Assembly (NCBI GenBank): GCA_037446725.1
Contig: JBBIIC010000006.1
Coordinates: 1 to 64,000 of the forward strand
DNA length: 64,000 nucleotides
DNA from: JBBIIC01 sp037446725
GTDB lineage: Bacteria; Actinomycetota; Coriobacteriia; Anaerosomatales; SLCP01
Direction of reading: 5' to 3'
In this document: positions 1 through 7,221 of the stretch, one piece after another
Numbering within the stretch: position 1 is the stretch's first letter
Layout: each line of letters begins with the position of its first letter
The notes under the pieces: generated by a model
Told to the model about the DNA's origin: nothing
The model's database searches: none
Seen by the model: the letters and a program-made list of their open reading frames with translations, nothing else
Made by a program: the position numbers and the translations under genes

Positions 1-54
1 AGGCAGGGGCCTGCAAAGCCCTTATCCCCGGTTCGAATCCGGGCGTCGCCTCCA
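1..54 (+). tRNA. tRNA-Cys(GCA), 3' part
   Basis: The window opens inside a tRNA. Visible are the anticodon stem GGGGC/GCCCT around loop CTGCAAA (anticodon GCA), the T-arm CCGG-TTCGAAT-CCGG, the 3' acceptor half CGTCGCC, discriminator T and an encoded CCA. Discriminator U73 is the usual identity base of tRNA-Cys, which agrees with the anticodon. The 5' half lies outside the window. Confidence 0.9.
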
Positions 55-62
55 GTAACGAC

Positions 63-88
63 GAAGGGCCGCCTGCGGGCGGCCCTTC
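63..88 (+). terminator. Rho-independent-type hairpin after tRNA-Cys
   Basis: A perfect 11-bp inverted repeat (GAAGGGCCGCC / GGCGGCCCTTC) with loop TGCG begins 8 bases after the tRNA CCA and is followed by a short T-containing tail. It probably ends the tRNA transcript, and may also serve the minus-strand ORF that converges on it. Confidence 0.75.
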
Positions 89-92
89 CTGT

Positions 93-245
93 CTACGCCG
101 AGTACTTCAGCTCCATGCGGCGCGACTGCTCGAGCCGCAGGAGGCCGCGCTCGATGTCGCGCGGATCGGGGATGTTCTCCAGCGCCCACTGAACAATCTC
201 GGCGGGCACGAGCGGGAAGCGCTTGAGCGCCTGTGCCAGGGTCAT
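93..245 (-). CDS. Small hypothetical protein (50 aa)
   Basis: This is a short ORF that I do not recognise. It starts at ATG with a good Shine-Dalgarno (GGAGGT, 7 bases upstream) and ends at TAG close to the tRNA terminator. The product is a 50-residue, charged, probably helical protein (begins MTLAQALKRFPLVPAEIV). It has no signal peptide, membrane segment or cysteine. The strong ribosome binding site and sensible codon use make it a plausible real gene. A possible role cannot be inferred; it stands alone between tRNA-Cys and the quinone operon. Confidence 0.5.
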   Translation of the reverse strand: MTLAQALKRFPLVPAEIVQWALENIPDPRDIERGLLRLEQSRRMELKYSA

Positions 246-384
246 GGCTGCTACCTCCGTGCTGCGACGGTGACTGCGACTACTACTGTTTCTGATGCTG
301 CGGTTCGGTGGTTCTGACCCTTACGAACACACATTCTCCGCCCCGATTCACGATGCGTCAACCTCAGGCCGAGGGCGATGCTCC

Positions 385-981
385 CTACTCCCCCCAGCGA
401 GGGAAGAGGTCATGCGGAACGCCGAGCACGTCAAGGACCTTGCCGACCACGAAGTTGACCTGATCATCCAGGGTTTCCGGGTGGTGGTAGAACGCCGGCA
501 TCGCAGGCACGATTACCGCGCCCGCCTCCGCAAGCGTGGTGAGATTGCGCAGATGGATGAGGGAAAGCGGGGTCTCCCGCGGAACGAGGACGAGGGGCCG
601 CCGCTCCTTGAGGGCCACGTCGGCAGCCCGTTCGGGCAGGTCCGACGCGAGCCCGGCCGCAACACTCGCACAGAAGCCCATCGATGCCGGAATGACGACC
701 ATCGCGTCGGTGGGGTGTGAGCCCGAAGCGAGCGGGTCGAAGAGATCGCCGTGACAGGCGACCCTCAGCGGAGCATCCAGCGGGAGCTCGAGATAGCGAA
801 GCAGAGCGCGTGCCGTCTCCTCGGTGGGAAGATCGATCTCGAGCTCGTAGGACAGCACATCGCCCCCGGCAGGCGTTGTGATCAGAGAGACCTCGTGGCC
901 GGCGGCGAGTAGGCGCTCGATGAGGCGCATCCCGTAGACGCTGCCTGACGCTCCGGTGATGACGACGGCGTAGCGGCTCAT
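385..981 (-). CDS. ubiX: UbiX-type flavin prenyltransferase
   Basis: This 198-aa protein matches UbiX, which attaches a dimethylallyl group to FMN to make the prenylated flavin cofactor needed by UbiD decarboxylases. The flavin-binding motif GASGSVYG lies at the N-terminus (residues ~10-17). The family signatures SMGFCASVAAG, RETPLSLIHLRN and PAMPAFYHHPETLDD follow in order, and the length is typical of the family. The ATG is preceded by AGGGGA. It is the last gene of a minus-strand run ubiD-ubiA-ubiX, so the cofactor maker sits with its client enzyme. Menaquinone rather than ubiquinone synthesis is inferred from the likely anaerobic Gram-positive host. Confidence 0.93.
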   Translation of the reverse strand: MSRYAVVITGASGSVYGMRLIERLLAAGHEVSLITTPAGGDVLSYELEIDLPTEETARALLRYLELPLDAPLRVACHGDLFDPLASGSHPTDAMVVIPASMGFCASVAAGLASDLPERAADVALKERRPLVLVPRETPLSLIHLRNLTTLAEAGAVIVPAMPAFYHHPETLDDQVNFVVGKVLDVLGVPHDLFPRWGE

Positions 982-999
982 CGGTCCCCTCTTCTTAGT

Positions 1000-1869
1000 C
1001 TAGGCCGACAGCCGGTCGGCCAAAGCGCCTGCAAAGACCACCATAGCGATGACTCCGTTGACCGTGAAGAAGGCAGCATTCACGCGCGAGAGGTCCCTCG
1101 CGCTGACGATGGCGTTCTCGTAGGCCAGCAACGCGGCCGCCATGGCGACCCCGACGAACCACGGCCACCCCGCGCCCGCCAGCCAGCCCCCGGCGGCGAG
1201 CAGCGCGACCGTGAGCGCGTGCGCGACGCGAGTCTGGACGAGCGCCGCGGCGATGCCCAGGTCTGCCGGCATCGAGTGCACTCCGTCGCGCGCGTCACAC
1301 TCGACGTCCTGGGTTGCATAGATGATGTCGAAACCCGCGGTCCACAGGGTGACGGCGAGTCCGAGGACCCACGGCGCAGGATCGGCGATCGGGCCGCCGA
1401 CGGCCACCCACCCGCCCACCGGCGCCAGACCGAGACACAGTCCGAGCCAGTAGTGACACAGTGGCGTGAACCGCTTCGTGTACGGGTAGATGACGAACGC
1501 AGCGAGCGGGATCGGCCAGAGCACTCTGGTGATCGGGGCGAGCTGCCAGACACCGTACAGGTACGCTCCAAGCATCACGGCGGAGAAGAGCCAGAGCTCC
1601 CACGCTTTCACGAGCCCTGCAGGGATGGCGCGGCCGGCCGTCCGCGGATTGCGAGCGTCGATCTCCTTGTCGACCGCCCGGTTGACAACGAACGCGAACG
1701 CCCGGGCACCGACCATGACAACGGTGATCCAGAGCAGATCGGCGAGCGAGGGCCACCCCTCCCCGACACCGTACAACGCCCCGATGTAGGCGTACGGCAG
1801 CGCGAATATGCTGTGCTCGAACTTGACGAGCTCGAGGAAGACACGGGCCTTCTCGGCGGCCTTACCCAA
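1000..1869 (-). CDS. mqnP: UbiA-family prenyltransferase (MqnP-like)
   Basis: This integral membrane aromatic prenyltransferase (289 aa) has about eight hydrophobic segments. Both Asp-rich prenyl-diphosphate motifs are present: NRAVDKEIDARN in the first half and QDVECDARD in the second. It should transfer a polyprenyl chain to an aromatic acid in quinone synthesis. Genes of this subgroup next to ubiD and ubiX are associated with the futalosine menaquinone route (MqnP); no other mqn gene is in the window, so that pathway is inference. The start is TTG at 1869, which overlaps the ubiD stop by 8 bases and implies translational coupling. Confidence 0.85.
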   Translation of the reverse strand: MGKAAEKARVFLELVKFEHSIFALPYAYIGALYGVGEGWPSLADLLWITVVMVGARAFAFVVNRAVDKEIDARNPRTAGRAIPAGLVKAWELWLFSAVMLGAYLYGVWQLAPITRVLWPIPLAAFVIYPYTKRFTPLCHYWLGLCLGLAPVGGWVAVGGPIADPAPWVLGLAVTLWTAGFDIIYATQDVECDARDGVHSMPADLGIAAALVQTRVAHALTVALLAAGGWLAGAGWPWFVGVAMAAALLAYENAIVSARDLSRVNAAFFTVNGVIAMVVFAGALADRLSA

Positions 1870-3355
1870 GTCCGAGCTCGCCCCACATCGCGTCGACCCG
1901 GGCCTTCACTGCCGCATCCATCTCGAGCGCATCCGGCCACTCACGCTCATGGCCCTCGTTCGCAATCGGCCGGGTCGCGTCGATACCCATCTTGAAGCCG
2001 AAGCTCTCGTAGTTGCTCGTATGGTCGAGGCGGTCGAGCGGGCCCTTGCTGATGAGGATGTCCCTGCTCGGATCGACGTTGTTGAAACAACGCCACGCCA
2101 CCTGTGAGTAGTCGTGGCAGTCGACGTCCTCGTCGACGACGATCACGTACTTCGTGAACATCATCTGCCCCATCGACCATGCGAAGTTCATGACCCGGAA
2201 CGCCTGGCCGGCGAACTCCTTCTTGATCTGGAAGATCGCGCAGTTGTGGAAGACGCCTTCGAGCGGCAGGTCGTAGTCGATGACCTCGGGGAGCATGGCG
2301 CGGATGACCGGCAGGAAGATGCGCTCGGTCGCCTTGGCCATGTAGCAGTCCTCCATCGGCGGGCGGCCGACGATGGTGGTCGGGTAGATGGCGTCGCTGC
2401 GCATGGTGATCGCCTCGACGTGGAAGACCGGGAAGTCGCCGGCGAGCGAGTAGTAGCCCGTGTGGTCGCCGAACGGTCCCTCCCACCGCATCTCGGACGG
2501 GTCGCACCAGCCCTCCAGCACGATCTCGGCATGTGCGGGGACGAGCAGGTCGTTGGTGAGGCACTTGACGACCTCGACCGGCTCGCCGCGCAGGATGCCC
2601 GAGAATAGGTACTCGTCGATCATCGGAGGCACGGGTGCGGTGGCCGAGAAGATGGTGACCGGATCGCCGCCGAGCGCCACGCTCACCGGCACGCGGGAGA
2701 GGCCCGCTTCCTGCCAGGCCCGCAGGTTCTTCGCCCCGTCATGGTGTTCGTGGATGTGAAGGCCGGTCGTGTTGCGGTCGTAGACCTGCAGGCGGTACAT
2801 GCCGACGTTGGGCCGCCCCTTCAGGTTGCTCGTGACCACAAGTGGTAGGGTGATGAACGGGCCGCCGTCCTCGGGCCAGGTCGTCAGCACCGGGAACTTC
2901 GTGAGATCGACCTCGTCGCCGCGCAGCACGACCTGTTGTACCGGCGCTTTGCCCTGTTTGACCTCCTTGGCACCCGCTGTTGCGAGGTCTTTGAGCCCCA
3001 TCAGCACGTCCAGTTTGCCCTTCATGCTCGCAGGCATGTCGAGCGGCAGGAGCTCCATGAGCTCCTCGGCCTTGATGTCCAAATCGCGCCACGTGCCCGT
3101 CTCCGCATCGGCCCCGAGTGCCCACGCCATGCGGTCGTAGCTGCCCATGAGGTTGATCGCGACCGGCATCGCGTAGCGCTCGCCCGTCTCGCGGTTCACC
3201 GGGTTCTCGAAGAGCAAACCCGGGCCGACCCGCTTGCTCACGCGGTCGGTGATCTCGCCGATCTCCAGCTTCGGGTCCACTTCGGCAGAGACCCGGGCCA
3301 GCTGGCCCTTCTCTTCGAGCAGTGCGATGAACTCACGCAGGTCCTTGATCGCCAT
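1862..3355 (-). CDS. ubiD: UbiD-family decarboxylase (menaquinone synthesis)
   Basis: This 497-aa protein is a full-length UbiD-family, prenyl-FMN-dependent aromatic acid decarboxylase. Family landmarks include YRLQVYDRNTTGLHIH, the segment GDHTGYYSLAGDFPVFHVEAI and the C-terminal SWGMGQ-like stretch SMGQMMFTKYVIVVD. It should remove the ring carboxylate after prenylation by the neighbouring UbiA-like enzyme, using cofactor made by UbiX two genes downstream. The ATG follows GAGGAG, which is itself formed by the end of the upstream gene, so the two are closely coupled. The substrate (a dihydroxynaphthoate-type acid) is inferred from context. Confidence 0.92.
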   Translation of the reverse strand: MAIKDLREFIALLEEKGQLARVSAEVDPKLEIGEITDRVSKRVGPGLLFENPVNRETGERYAMPVAINLMGSYDRMAWALGADAETGTWRDLDIKAEELMELLPLDMPASMKGKLDVLMGLKDLATAGAKEVKQGKAPVQQVVLRGDEVDLTKFPVLTTWPEDGGPFITLPLVVTSNLKGRPNVGMYRLQVYDRNTTGLHIHEHHDGAKNLRAWQEAGLSRVPVSVALGGDPVTIFSATAPVPPMIDEYLFSGILRGEPVEVVKCLTNDLLVPAHAEIVLEGWCDPSEMRWEGPFGDHTGYYSLAGDFPVFHVEAITMRSDAIYPTTIVGRPPMEDCYMAKATERIFLPVIRAMLPEVIDYDLPLEGVFHNCAIFQIKKEFAGQAFRVMNFAWSMGQMMFTKYVIVVDEDVDCHDYSQVAWRCFNNVDPSRDILISKGPLDRLDHTSNYESFGFKMGIDATRPIANEGHEREWPDALEMDAAVKARVDAMWGELGLG

Positions 3356-3361
3356 CGTGGC

Positions 3362-5044
3362 CTACTCCTCGGCAGTCCGGGTACGGGTCTTCGGATGATA
3401 CCGGCCGACCAGGTACGTCGCCAGCGGCGCGAGAAGCGCAACTGCACCGACGGCCGTCATCTGGGTAAGGTCGAGGTCGTACTTGAAGCCCCAGCGCAAG
3501 TCTGGCAGACGCCACTCCACTGCAGCGCCCCATGCCCATAGGAACCAGGCCACCTGCAAGGCGAGCGTGGCGAGTATCGCGAACACAGTCGCGGGACCGA
3601 GCGCAAGCCAGCCGGCAAGGTATCCCGGTTCCCGCGGCCCCTTCGGGCGTTCCCGCAGGAAAGGATAGACGACCGCCGCCGCCACAACTCCGAGCAGGGC
3701 CGCGACGGCGGCTTCGGCCATGCGCAGGTAGAAGAACTGCTGGACGTAGGTCTCGGTGTTGAACGCCGAGAGCGACCACCGGTAGCCGTGCACGACGAAG
3801 TACAGGCCGTTGTAGACAGCGTAGTAGACCACGACGCCGAGAAGCGCGGCTGCCGCGGCCCTCCAGGAGAGTGCGACGAGGGCGGCCAGAGCGACGAGGG
3901 CGGCCGCGGCGAGAGCGAGTGCGGCCGGCAGACGTGAGGCGCGGTCCTCGTCGAGACGGGTGCTGCGCGCTTCGGCGAGCACGGCCTCGACCTCGCCGAC
4001 ACTCCGGGCCGATCGCGCGGGCTCCGGATCCTGCCCGAGCGCCGTGAGGTACCGCTCCGCGAAGTCCTGTGCGTGCTCGAAACCGTCACCTACCTCGCCC
4101 AGCAGGAGCTCCTCACGCACGCGCCCTTCGGCATGTGCGGGGATCGGTATCCCCAGGAACGCAGCGACGGTGGGCGCGATGTCCGTCTGCGATATCGGTG
4201 CCCGCTCCAGCATCGCCGCCTGCCCCACGAACAGTGCCGGGACCCTCGTCGCGACGGGTTCGGGGCCTCCGTGGCCACCCTGATCGATGTGGCCGTGATC
4301 CGCAGCGATGACGAACAGTGTCCGGTCGTCCTGCAACGCCTTCACCAGCCGGAGTATCTCGGCGTCGACGCGACGCGCCATCTCGACGTACGCATCCGAG
4401 GCACCTCCCGAGGCGTGACCCGCCTCGTCGATATCGGGCAGGTGCACAACGAGCAGGGACGGCGAGGCGGTCTGCGCCAGCCCGATGGCCGCGTCCACGT
4501 ACTCCGCCGACATGTACTCCTTGGTCCAGGGGCGCAGGTACGACCCCTGGGCTCGACCTGCGTCGTAGAGTTCCCCAAAGTCCTCGGGCGCGCTGACCGC
4601 TACGCTGCGTCCTGACGCGAGTGCGCTGTCGATGAGCGTCTCTACCGGCACGGGGCCCTCGAACCAGTTCGTCGTAACTCCCGAGACGTCCGGTGTCGCT
4701 CCCGAGAGGATCGTCGTCCACGTGGGATAGGACAGCGAGGGTTGCGGTGTCACGGCGACCATGTCGGCGCCGTACTGCCGGAGCGTCTGGTAGCCGGGCA
4801 TCTGGTCGGTGACGTCGAGCCTCAGGCCGTCGACGATTACGACCACCGCTCGTGGAGCATCCTCCGAAGTGGCCGGGGCATCAGCGGGCGCCCCGGCCCA
4901 CGGGCGGTCGTAGTCGCCGAACGGCGTGCGGTACTCGACGACCTGGTTCCAGGAGTAGCCCGCGAGAAGGTACGCCCCGTACGCGGCGCCGAGGCAGATC
5001 ACGAAGGCCACGGCAGCCGCGATCCACAGCGAGGTGCGCTTCAT
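3362..5044 (-). CDS. Membrane-anchored alkaline-phosphatase-superfamily phosphodiesterase
   Basis: A 560-aa protein. The N-terminal hydrophobic anchor (residues ~6-28) is followed by an alkaline phosphatase/nucleotide pyrophosphatase-type catalytic domain (~60-310). Metal ligands are visible: VVIVDGLR, the nucleophile region YPTWTT, DIDEAGH and ADHGHIDQGGHGG. The C-terminal ~180 residues carry several more membrane helices, so the catalytic domain is probably outside the cell. I chose ATG 5044, which has AAGGAGGT 7 bases upstream; the frame stays open 15 codons further without a good site. It precedes ubiD with a 6-base gap. The substrate is unknown; a phosphodiester or a lipid/glycan phosphate is the family expectation. 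Confidence 0.82.
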   Translation of the reverse strand: MKRTSLWIAAAVAFVICLGAAYGAYLLAGYSWNQVVEYRTPFGDYDRPWAGAPADAPATSEDAPRAVVVIVDGLRLDVTDQMPGYQTLRQYGADMVAVTPQPSLSYPTWTTILSGATPDVSGVTTNWFEGPVPVETLIDSALASGRSVAVSAPEDFGELYDAGRAQGSYLRPWTKEYMSAEYVDAAIGLAQTASPSLLVVHLPDIDEAGHASGGASDAYVEMARRVDAEILRLVKALQDDRTLFVIAADHGHIDQGGHGGPEPVATRVPALFVGQAAMLERAPISQTDIAPTVAAFLGIPIPAHAEGRVREELLLGEVGDGFEHAQDFAERYLTALGQDPEPARSARSVGEVEAVLAEARSTRLDEDRASRLPAALALAAAALVALAALVALSWRAAAAALLGVVVYYAVYNGLYFVVHGYRWSLSAFNTETYVQQFFYLRMAEAAVAALLGVVAAAVVYPFLRERPKGPREPGYLAGWLALGPATVFAILATLALQVAWFLWAWGAAVEWRLPDLRWGFKYDLDLTQMTAVGAVALLAPLATYLVGRYHPKTRTRTAEE

Positions 5045-5057
5045 ACCCTGACCTCCT

Positions 5058-5759
5058 TCAGGCCGTCTTCCAGCCGAGGAACGACTCAAGCGCGTCGAGC
5101 GTCTCGATCGCCCGGCCGAGGGGCGCGGTTCCGTGACGGTCGATGAGCACCGGCGTCATGCCGACCGCCGACGCCCCGAGCACGTCGGCATAGTGGTGAT
5201 CGCCGACATGGACCGCCTCGCGCGGCTCGACATCAACCCTGTCGCATGCCAGCTCGAAGATCCGCGGGTCGGGCTTGTGGAGGCCGACGTCGGCTGAGGA
5301 GACGATCGTGTCGAGCAGCTCGGCTACCCCCAGGCCCTGCAGAAGAGCGGACAGCCGTGCATCCCAGTTGGAGATCACGCCCACCCGGTACCCTGCCTCC
5401 TTGAGCCTCATGAGTGCGGGAATGACGTCATCGTACGCGCGCCACCGGTCCGCACGCCCGAACTCGTCGTAGACACGGCGCGCGAGGTGCTCGGCGTCCT
5501 CCTCCAGACCCAGCCTGCGGGCAAGCAGGGAGTACATGCCGACCCATACGCTGCTCGTCTCGCCCTCGTCCGTCCAGAAGGTGTCGTCCTCGCGGTAGCG
5601 GTCTTCGTAGTACGCGTCCACGAGCGGCATGAGCGAGTCGATCGCATCCAGGTCGCGGACGTGGCCTGCCTCGGCGAGGACCTGGCGGCAGACCTCGGAC
5701 ACGCTCGGATACGGATAGAGAAGCGTGTTCCCCACATCGAAGAAGACCGCGCGTGCCAT
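5058..5759 (-). CDS. HAD-family hydrolase
   Basis: This 233-aa haloacid dehalogenase superfamily protein has motif I FDVGNTLL (residues ~7-14, nucleophile Asp), motif II VISNWD, and motif III/IV around KPDPRIFELAC and VGDHHYADVLGA. A helical cap lies between motifs I and II. It is probably a small-molecule phosphatase acting in the cytosol; the substrate cannot be read from the sequence. It sits 3 bases after the nitroreductase gene and 13 bases before the phosphodiesterase gene, in one apparent operon. Confidence 0.87.
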   Translation of the reverse strand: MARAVFFDVGNTLLYPYPSVSEVCRQVLAEAGHVRDLDAIDSLMPLVDAYYEDRYREDDTFWTDEGETSSVWVGMYSLLARRLGLEEDAEHLARRVYDEFGRADRWRAYDDVIPALMRLKEAGYRVGVISNWDARLSALLQGLGVAELLDTIVSSADVGLHKPDPRIFELACDRVDVEPREAVHVGDHHYADVLGASAVGMTPVLIDRHGTAPLGRAIETLDALESFLGWKTA

Positions 5760-5762
5760 CGG

Positions 5763-6332
5763 TCAGTCGAGGAAGACGGCGATGTCGGTCTGGTGTGCAG
5801 GAGGTTCAGGCTGCGCCTCGTGCGGATAGCCGACAGCGACGATCGCGACAACCTGCCGGTCCTCCGGGATGCCGAGCGTCTTGGCGAGCTCATCGCGCAC
5901 GTAGAACGAGAATGTTATGTTGCAGGCTCCGAGGCCCTGGGCGGTGGCGGCCAGCAGGATGTTCTCGATCGCAGCACCGATGGATAGATGCGTGTTGAGC
6001 CGGCGGAAGTCATCTTCGTTCACCGGCATCGTGCAGACTATGACCACCGGGGCGTTGCCGAGCTCGGAGTACCACTCGACGGCCTGCGCGTGAAGCTCGG
6101 GACCCATCACCTCGATGAACTCCTCGAGGTGCGTCGTGCCCTGAGCCATCGTCTCGCCCACACGCCTGCGCGTCTCCCCTGCCGTGACGTAGAAACGCCA
6201 CGGCTGCTCGTTCATCGCAGATGGGGCGAGCGAGGCCGCCCTGATGATGCGCTCCAGCATCTCCAGCGGAACGGGGTCGGAGAGAAACGAGCGTACCGAG
6301 TGGCGCCTCTCGAGCGCCTCGAACACGTCCAT
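5763..6332 (-). CDS. Nitroreductase-family flavoprotein
   Basis: This 189-aa protein has the nitroreductase fold signature. It begins MDVFEALERRHSVRSF (FMN phosphate-binding RRSVR-like motif) and continues with APSAMNEQPWRFYV and, near the C-terminus, AATAQGLGACNITF and IVAVGYP. Such enzymes bind FMN as dimers and reduce nitro-aromatics, quinones or other electron acceptors with NAD(P)H. I used ATG 6332, with GAGGTG 9 bases upstream, rather than the ORF opening 17 codons earlier. It appears to be the first gene of the run leading to ubiX. The physiological substrate is unknown. Confidence 0.88.
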   Translation of the reverse strand: MDVFEALERRHSVRSFLSDPVPLEMLERIIRAASLAPSAMNEQPWRFYVTAGETRRRVGETMAQGTTHLEEFIEVMGPELHAQAVEWYSELGNAPVVIVCTMPVNEDDFRRLNTHLSIGAAIENILLAATAQGLGACNITFSFYVRDELAKTLGIPEDRQVVAIVAVGYPHEAQPEPPAHQTDIAVFLD

Positions 6333-6422
6333 CTGACGCACCTCACTCCGTTCCCACGTCGGCCCGAGTCCGCTCCACATCATTCTAGGCGTTCGGCCGC
6401 CGACCGGAAACTCGGAGGACTT

Positions 6423-7208
6423 CTAGCGCGACACGCTGACGGATCGGTGCTTCACGAGGGTGACCTCGGTACCCCCGCCCTCCAGCGGACAGAAGCTCAC
6501 CTGGTCCATGAGAGCGCGCATGAACATCACTCCGCGCCCTCCGACCGCATACAGGTCGTCGCTACACGCATGATCGCCGTCAAAGCCGCTGCCTGAGTCG
6601 GTCACCCTGACGGCGACCCTGTCCGAGTACGCCGTTACGTTCACCTGAATGCCCGTGTCAGCGTCGCTCGGCGATCCGTGCCTGATGGCGTTGGCGAGAG
6701 CCTCCCCCACGGCCACCTTGATGTCGAACAGCGCCGAATCGGCAAAATCGAGGTCACCGACCATCCGGTACACCTCGTCCCTGACCGAGGCGAGTTCGCG
6801 CACATCAGCCGCCATGTGAAGCGAGCGGGACCACTCGACCACCGACCCCGTACCGACCACGTCGAAGCAGGCTACCGCGCTCTCCACGTCGGCACCCTCA
6901 GCTACGCAGCCCGCCACGCTCAGGAGGCCCGAGAGCTCGAAGATGCGCGAGACATCGGCGTTGGCGCCGGCCAGTATCGCCTTGCCCTCACGGGTCTGGA
7001 GACGATGGTCGAGCCAGACGAGCAGCCCGAGAGCGGAGCTGTCCGCATACGTGACGTCTGCGAGATCGAGCACGATGTTCTCGCATCCGGTCTCGATGAC
7101 CTGGTCGAGCGCGTCGCGGAGGTCCGGCACAACGGCAACGTCGATGTCGCCCGCAATGTGCACGACGCATGCGCGCTGTTCCTCGCGTCGCTCTATGTCC
7201 AGATCCAT
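6423..7208 (-). CDS. STAS domain fused to anti-sigma-type histidine kinase-like ATPase
   Basis: This 261-aa protein has an N-terminal STAS (anti-anti-sigma) domain, residues ~1-105, with the phospho-acceptor region YADSSALGLLVW. A HATPase_c domain of the RsbW/SpoIIAB type follows at ~125-255: EALANAIRHG (N box), DSGSGF (G1) and GGRGVMFMRAL (G2). Normally the kinase and its STAS antagonist are separate proteins; here they are one chain. Start ATG 7208 lies 13 bases after the stop of the SpoIIE-type phosphatase gene, which would dephosphorylate the STAS serine. The ribosome binding site is weak. No sigma factor is adjacent, so the output target is unknown. Confidence 0.85.
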   Translation of the reverse strand: MDLDIERREEQRACVVHIAGDIDVAVVPDLRDALDQVIETGCENIVLDLADVTYADSSALGLLVWLDHRLQTREGKAILAGANADVSRIFELSGLLSVAGCVAEGADVESAVACFDVVGTGSVVEWSRSLHMAADVRELASVRDEVYRMVGDLDFADSALFDIKVAVGEALANAIRHGSPSDADTGIQVNVTAYSDRVAVRVTDSGSGFDGDHACSDDLYAVGGRGVMFMRALMDQVSFCPLEGGGTEVTLVKHRSVSVSR

Positions 7209-7221
7209 CGGTGCAGTCCAA

